Shown piece after piece: positions 21,144 to 32,178 of a DNA stretch of 64,000 bases (within the stretch, counting starts at the first letter, position 1; each line of letters starts with the position of its first letter). The notes under the pieces were generated by a model that made no database searches, was not told the origin of the DNA, and saw only the letters and a list, made by a program, of their open reading frames with translations. Position numbers and translations under genes: made by a program. The stretch comes from Saccharomycopsis fibuligera x Saccharomycopsis cf. fibuligera (Eukaryota; Ascomycota; Saccharomycetes; Ascoideales; Saccharomycopsidaceae): positions 930,001 through 994,000 of the forward strand of contig CP012820.1 of assembly GCA_001936135.1 (NCBI GenBank), written 5' to 3'.

Positions 21144-24100
21144 GAAAATTGCACAATCAGAGTTGAAGATTCTGCATATTGGTCAATACTGTGCTTTTAC
21201 TGGTGGCTTATTTATGGAAAAAAGTGAACTTATCCAGATTCAATGACCACTATAGTGGGTGAAGTCTACAGGCTGAAGTATATTATTTGACTTCTTTATT
21301 CTGTGAAAATAAAAGATGCTAGTGCCAAACTTCTTATAATTAACTGAAGCATAGTATTTAGATGATAAAAACCGATGGAAAACTGTTGTATCAAACTTTA
21401 TTAACTTCAAACTGACTAAACTAATGTGTAGAAACAATAAAACGAGTGTTTTGTTGCAGCTATATATTCTTTTTTTTTTTTTTTTTTTGAAATTGCAAAC
21501 ATCAAAGTTTAAGTGACAATCAGTACATACATAAAAATGTGGTAGACAATAGCAGTAGTTATATCGTCTCCCTCTTGAGCTGGAATGAGCGACCTTAAAA
21601 AAAGTAGCATATTGTACATGCTGATGTTTTTTCTGGTTGTACATATTATGCACTGCAATGCTTAGGTACTAGAGTAACATTGAAGCACATATAAACTCTA
21701 CAGCGGCGGGATGCTGCAGGAGGCTGTTGTATGCGGATTAACTCTGTCCTCAAGACGGGTTTGTACATGTAAACCCCGTATAACAATAAAGATCTGCTAT
21801 TTATGCAGCAGGCTGTTGACGATGCTGTGTTTCTGAGCAAAAATTGTGGAAAGGAAATGCTACATGCAAAAGAAAGGAAAATGAAAGCGGACCAATAAGC
21901 CGCTGCTTTGCTATACTATACCTTTACGAGCGCAAGACATTTCTTTAACAGTCCGGCTTACATCATTCTCATGTTCTTCTAACCTATCAGAGTTGATTGC
22001 CCATAGCAGCAATAAAACAGTGTATTAGAGAAGTAGCAATATGAAAGGTTAATTTACTTTGCTGTGTCCGTTATGTTCAAGATGAGGATATTTGTCGAAA
22101 AACATCATGATAACGATGATCTTCTAAACGTCCTCCAGCTTTCTTTGCTCCTTAAATATGGGTTATTCATGATCGGAGCGAGCAGCAGTACCTGCTTGAA
22201 ATGATTAGCGCGTCTCGCACTAATATACAATCAACCAATAGAGTTGTTGAACTATAACCATAGTTTTGATGTCTATATAACGTGAATCAAATATTTTTAT
22301 TTTATAGTCATTCTAAAATAAGGTATTATCAGTGTATTTTCGAAAACAGTTATAGCAAACTATTGAAATGGGCAAGCTTAACTGGCCTTGTAATTGCCCA
22401 AAGTCCGGCTAGTTATCTATCAAGCCCAAAGGCTTTGCCTAATCAACCAAGATTTGACCTATCACCCAGTGGTTTCAAAGCAATAGACTTAATTGTAAGA
22501 TCCCAAGTGGTATCTTTACCTTTTTTAGGAAAAGAAGCAACATGTTTTGCAAAATTATATTTTACAGAGAGAGAGAATGTAAGAGTGAAATAAACTTTAA
22601 AGGTGTCTTTGTTTCATATAAATCACGGCCAATCAAAAGCCCTGAACAAAACCAAATGCAACATGCCGTTTTTGCAAATTCACCTTATGCCGAGAATTTA
22701 ACGGGTTAGTGTTTACAGATAGCTACTCATACAAATTATTTCAATGAAATAATATGAATTAAGCTAATAAGTAACGGGGACAAAAATAGACAACGAAACT
22801 ATTATCGATATTGAAATCAAAATAACTAAATAAAATATTACATAAATGATTTCGTTTGTTTCTATTTTTTGCATCGGGTTTTTGGCTTACTCAACTTTTT
22901 TGCACTTCTAAGCGTTGTCGGCAATGGTGTGAGGCATACTAAGATCCTAATTCAGTAGAACGCACGCACAGAATCAGATTTATACATGATTGTGTACTGT
23001 TTGATAGCGTAAAAAAAATTCAGGATAGGGGGGAGCAATATAAACTCCTTGGTCATACACCCAAGAAAAATGTTCAGCTGTGCACACAGTAGGGAATACG
23101 CTGCTCAATAGTAAGTATATTCTGAAGGGAACAAGCAGTACCATAATAAAGGCAGACACAAAATATTTACTCTAAGGCAGGCACTTTACTTTTTTCACCC
23201 TTTTTTGGACTTGATAGTGCACTTCGAATAGCTTTCGCAAGACTTTATTTCTCTTGACTAGCAAGTACAATTCTGCTGATGAGGTTTACAGTAATACATA
23301 CCTACCTATCTTTGACGACCACTAGCTTGTTGTTTCGTCTTTGTCTTTCTTTCCAACAGTGCCTGCAGTACTCTCCCAACAATGTGAATTACTTTTGCGA
23401 AATAGACGAATTTCTTTTTATAAGCAAAGAGATGTAAAAGTGGAGCGATCTTACATCTAACGCTCAGGCATTTGAGGGAAATTTTAGACTGCGATACAAA
23501 TCTAAACATACAATCGGCGCCGTGAAAAACAACTAGGAACAATAGCTGCAGGTTACGTTACTAGCTTCATAACTGTCCAATAGGTAAGTTCGGGGGTGAG
23601 AAAGTCTCTTACTACTGTATCTTTATCAATTGCAGGAACGAAAAGAAAAAATAAAAAAAAGAAAAAGCTGCCGCGCATGATTGGGTAAGTGCTGAGAATA
23701 TTCCGGTACATGTAACTTTACCGCCTTTTATCAAAACTTCAAAATCTTTACACTTATTGGACTATGCAAGGTTAAGAGCAGTAACTTGCTTTGCTTTGAA
23801 AAACCTATACTGTGGATTGGGAGCAGTAATTAGAGAAAAATAATTTTATTTTTTAAACTGAGCTTCCACCAAACATAAAGAAAAGAAAACAATTCAAAGC
23901 GTCCAAGAAATACACACACATATTCGAGCTATTGGAAAGTGATCTCCTGTAAGTTGTTTATGGTGCTCAAAAAAAAAAAAAAAAAAAAAAAAAACGGTAC
24001 ATGCTATTCGCACGCATCGACCTGCTATTTGCAGCGCTGAGGGTACTGCATTTGGTCTAAAATAATACATGAAAATCACCCAAAAAGCACTCGGGTATCT

Positions 24101-24892
24101 TTAAAGAGATGAGTATATTATATTGCGAATCCATCCAGCCTATTGCAGAAAAGTGAGCCAGATTTGTTTTTGTACTAACAGCTGCTAATTAGTAGACATC
24201 ATCGGCGCTGGGTGGTAATATAGAGAGCATGGCGTTTCTGCGCTATATAATAGCAGCATACTACATCATTATAGCATTCTTTGTGTAAACCATAGACAAT
24301 GCTGAAAAAACCAAAGGCTATTGCATTGCTTGAACAGCTGGAACAACGATTGATCAGGAATAACAAATAATGGGAACTGGGTGTTTAGTAAATGTAGAAG
24401 TACTTGATTCGAAAGGGAATAGAAACAGTGCTTTTGAGAAGCAGAGTACCGGCGAAACTTTCAAGCGGAATGACAATAAGTCTCCGAGACCATTGCAAAT
24501 CAACCAGCAGTCATTTCACATTACGAAAAATGATACCAGCATGAAGAGAAGCATTTATAGAAGCGACAAGCGTTTGTTAATTTCAAGACATAGAAAGGTA
24601 TAACCATTATTTCTAATACGGCTGTTAACACAGTGGTAATAGCCAGAATTGCCTTCTGTGATTTCCCGAAACAGAAAGTATAGATTCCCAGTGGCTCCTT
24701 TTTTTGTCCTTTAAATCTCCGGTACCGAGCACTAATACTTATCAATATTATGGTCCCGTATATGAAGTTGGTAAGCATTAAAAACAACTGCGAAAGCAAA
24801 ACCAGCAACATAGAAACTTCAACGTAAGGTGCGTAGCTAGTAGGCAACAGCTAGCAGCCGGCAATTGGTTGAATATTCGTAATGCCACACAG

Positions 24893-24926
24893 AGTTGGCA
24901 CGCACCTTGAGTTGGCACGCACCTTG
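24893..24926. repeat. 17-bp perfect tandem duplication
   Basis: The unit AGTTGGCACGCACCTTG occurs twice back to back (24893-24909 and 24910-24926). It is relatively GC-rich for this region. Confidence 0.95.
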
Positions 24927-26122
24927 GGTTGCCGTAAAAGCTAAGAAAGTGTGTTGATGTCTTCTCATGTAGGCACAAGTGTTGCATAACACATAGGATA
25001 CACATGCATTATGATTGTAGCCACAAGTAAAAGCTCTGCCTCTCATTTTCACCCTCACAATTTGCTTGATAGATAATATCGTTTTTCTATACACTCTAAG
25101 ACTTAGGCTTAAAAGCGGTAGACGCACAAACCCAAACCAGAAACTACAAAATGCAATCTTATACACGCGTATGTGCACGCTAACGCACAAAAGCCTAAGT
25201 GCGCAGGTCGGCCGCCGGTGCTCACACCCATGCATACTGGTGGCTAGTTTTTTGCTGATCATAATACACATTTATGCATAAGTCTGTCCACCGTAGCTAC
25301 TTGTTCAGGAGTCAGGCTGTAGATGCTTGGACTGAAAAAGTGCAGCACAGAGGTTTGCATGATGCAGAAAGACTAACACAACGCATTTACAGCACATAAA
25401 AACACAAAACTCACAAAACCAAAATAGCCAGGCTGCATTTTCTGTGATGCACTGCATAAAATTGCACATGTCTGTTTGAGTATGCACATATACAATAAAA
25501 TACACAGTCCTGCAGGGAGTCTAAGCTAATTCGAATTAAATCTCTGTATTCTCATATTTAATTTTTTTCTATTCTTTCTCTTTATCCAGAATTTCACGAT
25601 ATAAATTTATTTAATACCTTTCTCATCCTCCTTTATGGCGGTTGTGTATGTGCTTCCTGCGGAGCTAGTATCTTGATTGTCGTCTCCTTTTTGATTTGAA
25701 CCTTTCTTTGCCTTCGATAATTTGGATTGAAATTTGGTCCTAAATTGCTTCCATTATCTCAACCATACGAATCTAGACTCTCTGTTATCGCGTTGTCAAC
25801 AAAGTTCTTGCAAAAAATCTGAAAACTATTTTCGAAAAGTATAGAAGTATCATTATTGCTGACCTTATCTGCTTTGAATTGCCCAAGAAAATAAGTCCTT
25901 ACAAGAAATTCAACAAACATCTAGCACTGTTATTATACTCACTGCCTACCAAAACGTGACTCAAAAACTTATTATAATATTAATATTCAGCATTTTGTCT
26001 ATGCATTTTATTACTCTTAATATCATCGCGAGTTGAACGTATACACGATTTTTTACAAAGAAAATCAAGAAAAACATAGATATTGATATTTTTGTCTTCA
26101 CATCTTCAACGCTGTCTATAAT

Positions 26123-27751
26123 ATGCTTAAAATGTCAGTGGCAGATAGCACGGACTCTCTGATAAAGACTGAAGTGAAGATAGACGCGCTTTCAGCGGGT
26201 CATCTCCCAGGAAATGAGTCTCATTATGGGGTTGTACCAGAGCCAAATCATAATTCAAACTCGTATATGGAGCCTACTGCTGCGGATTCACAAACAGTGG
26301 TCCCATATCTGACAGCAAATGGCTACACAACCAGCCTCCCGCCACCCCCACTTCACCACCATCAGCTTCCGTCTCTTCAGCATCAACAACAACCGCAAGT
26401 ACATCTCCCACCAGTAGCATCACCATCACCTCATACAACACAATTTCTTCCATCAGCATATGCTAACATGGCCCCTCCGCAGTACCAGCAACCACAGCAA
26501 CCTTATCAGTATCCTGGAGCTTATCCTCTCCCACAGCCTACCGGGTACCAATACTACCCACAATTCAGTGCTAGCAACCAATCTTGGGTTCCAGTGTCCA
26601 ACAATAAACCTGTAAATACTCCTATCCAAATTCTGCATCAGGAACAACAGCAACAACAGCACCAGCTGCTGCTGCGATCTCAAGATCCTCTGTCCCAGCA
26701 TTCAATACAGTCTCAGATAGACAACTCACCACAGAGCCAAACAACACTGTTATCTCAACAAGAACAACAACAACAACAACAACAACAAAATTCACCATCT
26801 CAGACAAGCGTTCAACAAGATCACGAACAGCAGCAACAGCAACAGCAGCAACAGCAGCAACAGCAGCAACAACAACAACAGCAGCAGCAGCAACAACAAC
26901 AGTTGCATAGTACTCCAGACCCAAGTCAGTCACAAACTAGTGCTATACTGGCATACCAAGGCCAATCTATTGATCCAATGTATAATCCAGATAGTTACTA
27001 TAGTGGAACCTCACAACCACCATATTCATCCGATGCAGCTTATTCGAATGCTTCTTATAATTATCCGAGCTCTGGGGTTCAATTTAACTATCCTAGTGTT
27101 TCTGCAGGAAATCCGATGGTGGACTCTCCTGTAATGCCAACTCAAAGTAGAACACTATCATATCCAATGGCTACGAACGATGCTCGCCATCAATCATTGC
27201 CTTCACAAAATATTGTCAGTCCAGTTGAACTGCAAAGTATCACCAAGCCAAAAAAGCAAAGAAGAAGAAACACAGATCCTAACTATTCGCCAACCGCGGG
27301 AATGACCCCAGAAACTGCTGCCAGAAACAGATGTCCAAAATGCCAAAAACAGTTCAAAAGACCATCTTCGTTGCAAACCCATTTATATTCACATACCGGG
27401 GAAAAACCATTCCAATGCCAATGGGAAGGTTGCACTAGAACTTTCTCAGTAAGATCTAACATGACGAGACACATGAAACTTCACGAAAGAGACCAAAAGA
27501 CTCACCACCCTGATAAGCTCAATGCAGGCGGATTACAACAATCTGGCACTCCATTTCAAAGTTTTGGCAATCCGTTGAATCAGGGTTTAGCAACTAACAG
27601 TCCCTATCGTTTTGGTGGTGGTATGACTAACGGAGCTGGGTCAGCATTGGCGTATCAAGGGGGATTTCCAGCAACAACCATGAACAATAGCTTAATTACT
27701 GCTGGAAACATGGGTGGTACTAATTCTATGGATCCAAATGCCAAAATTTGA
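26123..27751 (+). CDS. C2H2 zinc-finger transcription factor with polyglutamine region
   Basis: The 542-residue protein has two C2H2 fingers. Finger 1 uses C404, C407, H420 and H424; finger 2 uses C432, C437, H450 and H454. They are joined by the classic TGEKPF linker. The RPSSLQTH and FSVRSNMTRH helices are typical of a fungal two-finger family. A basic patch (KKQRRR, near 377-382) just before the fingers may be a nuclear signal. The N-terminal 400 residues are rich in Gln, Pro, Ser and Tyr, with a mixed CAG/CAA polyQ run around 235-262. This is the prion-like composition seen in Candida cell-fate regulators. C. albicans Wor4 and Bcr1 are C2H2 candidates for the ortholog, but I cannot decide, so no symbol is given. 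A second ATG three codons downstream could also be used. Confidence 0.88.
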   Translation: MLKMSVADSTDSLIKTEVKIDALSAGHLPGNESHYGVVPEPNHNSNSYMEPTAADSQTVVPYLTANGYTTSLPPPPLHHHQLPSLQHQQQPQVHLPPVASPSPHTTQFLPSAYANMAPPQYQQPQQPYQYPGAYPLPQPTGYQYYPQFSASNQSWVPVSNNKPVNTPIQILHQEQQQQQHQLLLRSQDPLSQHSIQSQIDNSPQSQTTLLSQQEQQQQQQQQNSPSQTSVQQDHEQQQQQQQQQQQQQQQQQQQQQQQQQLHSTPDPSQSQTSAILAYQGQSIDPMYNPDSYYSGTSQPPYSSDAAYSNASYNYPSSGVQFNYPSVSAGNPMVDSPVMPTQSRTLSYPMATNDARHQSLPSQNIVSPVELQSITKPKKQRRRNTDPNYSPTAGMTPETAARNRCPKCQKQFKRPSSLQTHLYSHTGEKPFQCQWEGCTRTFSVRSNMTRHMKLHERDQKTHHPDKLNAGGLQQSGTPFQSFGNPLNQGLATNSPYRFGGGMTNGAGSALAYQGGFPATTMNNSLITAGNMGGTNSMDPNAKI

Positions 27752-29405
27752 ATCTGATGTTACCAAAATCAAAGCTTTTTGCGCAATTGAGCTTGCTTGG
27801 AAACCTGTGTTTGAAATATTGCTTGGAAGTTTGTTATTTTTGAAAAATTTACTGTTTGTTATTGTTGTATTAATTTACTGTTTTTTGTTATAATGTTTTT
27901 GAAGTTAACTTTTTTTCCCCTTTTTCGATCAGAGAATGCGGCGCAATTGTTGTTGGTCTTTGCTTTTTTGCTTTTTCGCTTCTCGTTTTTTTCTCGTTTA
28001 GGTGTTTCTATCGTTCTAGTGATTTATTCTACAATGTTAATTATCTTTGCTTTATTGTTTCAATTTTCATCTTTTATGCTTTTCGAACATTAAATTAACT
28101 TACTAATTATTCATTTGTTCTTTTCTTATATTTCTGTAGCTAAGGGTCTTTCCAAAATGTGTATATCTAACTACTTCTCTAGAAATTGAGCTTTCGGGGA
28201 ACGGACAAGCGTGTACTGAAAAATCAGCAAAGGCGTTTATTTTTGGTACGTTTATTCACGTTTCAATTTCACGTTGATTTTCGAGTGTACTACTGTCTAT
28301 GAGATCTTCAGCAATTTCCAACATCACGTCAGGTAAAGCCGCGTACACCTGTTAAATTTGGAAGATCAGAAACCGAAGATCTTCATTAGGTGTAGCATCT
28401 TTTTACCGGCCTGCAGCACAGTCCGCACCAGCATCGAGGCCTGGACAAGAAAAAAGAATAGAAAACGTACAAATCGAGCCGATCCAAACGCAAGGTACTA
28501 ACGCCGATACTTTGGCAGGAAAGCTTATCTCGTCTGCGTTGATGATGACGATGCTTACCATGATTGTCCAGCACTCACTGGCTGCTTGGAGACCCAGGCC
28601 AGCTCATCATATAGGGATATGAAGCAGAAAGGTTCTGTTACTGTTCTTACTGTTAATCACTGATGAGTGCATTCGTGCTTGAGTGCAAAGATTAAGGCAG
28701 CGAGACGATTACCGGAAACGGCAACGACAGAGTTCAAACAATCTTTGAGTGTTAGTTACTGGCATGGTGTGTCCTAAGTTTGTGTGCTTCATGATGTCTA
28801 AATTTTGAAAAGTATATATCAGGCGGTTCGTTTCCATAATTTTTTGTTCGTGCCCTGAAATAATATGGACGTTGGCTTTGCCCAAGGTCCGCTGCGGTGT
28901 CACATCCACAAAAGATCGGTTTCAAGCTGTTGCTGATCAACGCTCACCAGATGATTTGCCAGAAAACTTTGTAAAGTCCGGTGTGAGCCCCCTTTGAGCC
29001 AACAAACAACCAAAAACCACCGTGATCGGCTTACTAACGTAATTGTCTAAGATAGCAAGCCAAAATTTTGAAAATGAATAGTTGAGTATCTTACTGTTTC
29101 TGCCGGCTCATAGACGTGCACATGAAACGTCGCTCACTTTTTGTTGTAGCATGCAAATATCCTGTTGCTACTTTGCGGAACACCCGGTACAAACAAGCAT
29201 TACTGTGACACCACCATAGCCTTGTACTTCGTTTTTATTACCGTAAATGTGAGGTTGCATTTCCAGAAGTGCAAGAAACATTGGAAACGTTTGAAACAGG
29301 TAGGATATCTACAGATATAGGCTGTCACAGTTACCACCATACGAGAGTAGCGTAAGAACACAGAGTACTGCAACAACAAATACAATACGCACCATGGACC
29401 CTCGA

Positions 29406-29440
29406 GTTGTGCTAGGTTGTGCTAGGTTGTGCTAGGTTGG
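29406..29440. repeat. 10-bp tandem repeat, about 3.5 copies
   Basis: The unit GCTAGGTTGT is repeated three times (the last copy differs by one base) after a partial copy, about 400 bp upstream of the unrecognised 430-residue protein gene. Confidence 0.9.
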
Positions 29441-29653
29441 GCTGTTGCTATTTACCAATGTGATTAAAGCCATTCCGGGGTACGCGATGCGTCTACTAAT
29501 GTTCCGGATTCGGTCTTTACTACCGCGAATTTCCATCCCGCGCCGTGGGTGTTTCAGAGAGCGCTTCAGATCAATCATTCGCCCTGGGACGCCGCGATGA
29601 GCAGCAGCTATCCACCGGACTGCTTCTTATGTCGTGAGTGGTTTGTATGGCTG

Positions 29654-29661
29654 TATAAATA
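29654..29661 (+). promoter_or_regulatory. Probable TATA box
   Basis: TATAAATA lies 176 bp before the ATG of the 430-residue protein gene. It is a consensus match at a normal yeast distance; there is no other proof. Confidence 0.4.
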
Positions 29662-29836
29662 CCATACGGGTTCCACATTGGTAAAGGCGAGGTGTTTCTT
29701 TGCACGGCTGCTCTCTATCTTCAAAAAAATCTCTTGTTTTTTCTCTGTTATTTCACGCGCTTATCGCTTCCAGGTACCAGCAAGACAAACGTAGCGACTT
29801 CTTAATCCATATCCTCATCGAATTCAATAATTCATT

Positions 29837-31129
29837 ATGATCGCCCACCCTTGTGTTTCTCCCAGTTCCCATGCTCCTTGGAATGACACGGTACAAGCGA
29901 CTATCTACCGGAGCAAAATGATCGAAGCTCAGCAGAAGCGTTTGATTCAGAAACGGTTGGCGTTGAATTCTCCTCTGCTGGACTATGATTTTGAAAGTAA
30001 AGAACAAGAACAAAGCGAAGATTGCAACCGGGCAGCTGGCCTGAATTGCGCCAGCATCAAGTCACAGCGCGGAATTACCAATAGCAGCAATGCTTCTTCG
30101 CTTCAGCGCCCAGCAAATAACAGAAGCCACATCCATAGATCCAGAGTCCCGCCTCCTTTGAATTTCAACTGCAATGGTAAAAAAATCCCAACCGGTTTCA
30201 TTCCAGCCGCTATGAAGTCCGCGCCTATTCGCATGAATCACCATAATCAGAGCAGTTCTTACAACTTCAGAAAGACGATACAGTTGAGAAACGCCGCTGC
30301 CGTGTCCTTGAAATACATGCCGGTGCGAAACTTTTACAACAATTCAATTGTATTGGTGCCTGTCCTTACCCATGACACCAAATCAGTGAAATCCAACAAC
30401 AAACAAAACCACATTCCAAGATCTGTGGACTTACCACTGGCCCAAGTTCCGCTGGACATCAAACAAACATCGACTTCTCTTTCGCCGCCACCATCAGCAC
30501 CGCCAATAACTGCACATTCTAAAGTATTGGCACCACATTTTTCAAGAATAAGCAAACCAAAATCAAACAGGCTTCCAATCAAAGGAATCTTGAAAACCAA
30601 GACCCCGACCACCCCTCAGACAGCCAAAAACAGAAAGAAAGTGTCCACGCCCATTGTTGCGGACATTTTCTTGGAAACTAGTTCAAGCAGTAGCCATGTC
30701 AATGGCAGCAGCAACACAAGTAGCAGCAGCAGTGGGACAATTTACAAAAGCCAAAATTCAGAGGGTAGAAAGTGTAACAAATTGGCTCCTTATGAGTCAC
30801 AGCCTTTGTCTGCAAGAAGCGAGTATTTTTCCTTCAGTGACAGTGATCTTGATGCGGCAGAATTAGCAAGCAAGAAGCATTATTATCAACTGGAAGACGA
30901 TGACGATGTGGAAAGCCGTGCCATCGAGGACGACGCAGTGCTTAATGAAAGCAGCAACGAGGGCCACTTCTCAAAATTCATGACATTGCGGAATGAAATT
31001 AGAATCAATGGAAAGCTGTTCCAGTTTGAAGTGAAACAGATGGAAGGACATATGGAAGATTCTAAAACTGTTTTCTTGAGTAAGTGCGGGGCAGTTTGGA
31101 ACCAGTATGTGGAACAGAATTCTGAATGA
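29837..31129 (+). CDS. Protein of unknown function, Ser/Asn-rich
   Basis: I do not recognise this 430-residue protein. It begins with an ATG in an acceptable context and is open for its full length. The first 330 residues are basic and rich in Ser, Pro, Asn and Lys, with a KGILKTKTPT segment near residue 250 and a Ser run near 295-315. Residues around 350-375 are acidic (EDDDDVESRAIEDD). The last 45 residues look more ordered, with alternating hydrophobic residues (RINGKLFQFEVKQ). There is no membrane segment or signal peptide. The pattern suggests a regulatory or scaffold protein that evolves quickly and may be limited to related yeasts. This is inference only. A TATA box lies upstream and a 52-nt poly-T run follows the stop. 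Confidence 0.7.
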   Translation: MIAHPCVSPSSHAPWNDTVQATIYRSKMIEAQQKRLIQKRLALNSPLLDYDFESKEQEQSEDCNRAAGLNCASIKSQRGITNSSNASSLQRPANNRSHIHRSRVPPPLNFNCNGKKIPTGFIPAAMKSAPIRMNHHNQSSSYNFRKTIQLRNAAAVSLKYMPVRNFYNNSIVLVPVLTHDTKSVKSNNKQNHIPRSVDLPLAQVPLDIKQTSTSLSPPPSAPPITAHSKVLAPHFSRISKPKSNRLPIKGILKTKTPTTPQTAKNRKKVSTPIVADIFLETSSSSSHVNGSSNTSSSSSGTIYKSQNSEGRKCNKLAPYESQPLSARSEYFSFSDSDLDAAELASKKHYYQLEDDDDVESRAIEDDAVLNESSNEGHFSKFMTLRNEIRINGKLFQFEVKQMEGHMEDSKTVFLSKCGAVWNQYVEQNSE

Positions 31130-31304
31130 TTCATAGCTGAAAAATCAATTTCAATTCTATTCGTCAGTTGCTGGTCAACATTTTACTTTCGTTTTTTCTG
31201 GTCCGGTTATCGTTTACCGTTTAATATTTACAAAAGTTTTGTTTTAATTTGTGTTTTCATTATAACTACAGTAGGCCAAAGTTTCTGGAGCGCAGTACCT
31301 ATCC

Positions 31305-31308
<4 letters not shown>

Positions 31309-31360
<52 letters not shown>
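31309..31360. repeat. Poly-T tract (T52)
   Basis: This is the longest homopolymer in the window, 52 consecutive T residues, located 180 bp after the unknown protein gene. Its length should be unstable and hard to sequence accurately. Confidence 0.9.
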
Positions 31361-31872
31361 CTGTTGCAAACAGGCTCTCCCCAATTTTAAGATAGTAGGG
31401 GCAAGCCATACAGATATTTAAAAGCTGAGGCTCCCCTACAGATACTCCCATATAGGGCTATTTGATTAGCCACAGTTTTCGTCAAGAAAGATTTTCCTCG
31501 GAGACAGTCATAATATCCAACTTTAACTTTGCTATAAACCGAAATTGCCTTAGCTAACTTTGCTGATTTCCAAATTGGCACATTGGCGCATTGGCACCCA
31601 ACACCGTTAGAAGGTCTTTCCAGGCAGACTTTTGTCTTCTCAGTAATCCTCCACTAATTCAACATTTATGTTCTATAGGACTATATAGCCACAGAACCAT
31701 GGCGATATTTCCAGTCATGTGCGGCTCCACAATCAAAGCTAAGTAGATGACGTGCATATGAGGCGGCAGTGTGCGCAGCGGTCGCTGTCTCCGCTAGAAC
31801 TGTAATTTCTAAGCAGCGGAGGATTATTTTTGAGAGGTGCCGGATTTTCGCAATTCATATATTTTGTACAAG

Positions 31873-31880
31873 TATATAAG
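31873..31880 (+). promoter_or_regulatory. Probable TATA box of GST gene
   Basis: TATATAAG lies 298 bp upstream of the chosen GST start codon. Confidence 0.35.
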
Positions 31881-32178
31881 TAGCTCCTTGTTTGTCTTGT
31901 GTTGTCTTATTTTCTTCCTTGTTCTGACCACACATCTCCGATTGAGCTCAATTCTTTAATCAATTCCTTCTTCTTTTTTGTGGTTCTGCTCCTGTCTATC
32001 TGCCTGCCTGCCCAAAGTGTTGAAATTTGCTTATCCATTAAGACCACTGTGTTTGACACTGTTGCTATTGCTGCGCTCAATTCGACCCCAAACGTACCTT
32101 TTTGCTGCTGCTGTTGCTACCGCTAACAACCCGAATACCTTATCTACGTCCCGCAAATCTTTCAAAACTCAATCCAAG

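Larger units (their letters stand above)
14925..26122. other. 11.2-kb region without convincing genes (oversized upstream region or possible centromere)
   Basis: No frame in this stretch has a recognisable domain, and all are short (under 140 codons), often built on homopolymers. Homopolymer runs lie at 17061-17091 (T31), 19834-19852 (T19), 21106-21142 (T37), 21472-21488 (T17) and 23969-23994 (A26). A perfect 17-bp tandem duplication is at 24893-24926. I found no tRNA, snRNA start sequence or telomere-like repeat. The region ends at a Q-rich transcription factor gene. In Candida species, regulators of morphology and biofilm often have very long upstream regions, and centromeres also lie in multi-kilobase ORF-free gaps. 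Both readings are open. Nothing here excludes long non-coding transcripts. Confidence 0.6.
27752..29836. other. Intergenic spacer of 2.1 kb
   Basis: No convincing gene is present. TACTAAC boxes at 28496-28502 and 29032-29038 resemble branch sites, but neither is followed by a recognisable exon. A 10-bp repeat occurs at 29406-29440, and a TATA box lies near the right end. Confidence 0.5.
31130..32178. other. Intergenic spacer with T52 tract; GST promoter and leader
   Basis: The spacer holds a 52-nt poly-T run (31309-31360). A TATATAAG box is at 31873-31880, about 300 bp before the GST start. The frame stays open for 67 codons upstream of the GST ATG, but it begins with TTG and does not resemble a GST. 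Confidence 0.5.

Noticed and set aside
21240-21653. 137-codon minus-strand frame in the gene-free region
   Set aside because: It crosses a poly-T tract that codes for poly-Lys and has no recognisable domain or favourable context.
28496-28518. TACTAAC followed by a CAG, as if a 3' splice site
   Set aside because: The distance (16 nt) is off the 12-13 nt rule here, and the following 48 open codons resemble no protein.
29032-29051. TACTAAC with an AG 13 nt later
   Set aside because: The downstream sequence closes within a few codons in all frames I checked, so no exon is supported.
31978-32178. Longer GST form with a hydrophobic N-terminal extension
   Set aside because: The frame is open but begins with TTG, its residues do not resemble a targeting signal of the family, and the ATG at 32179 gives a normal GST.
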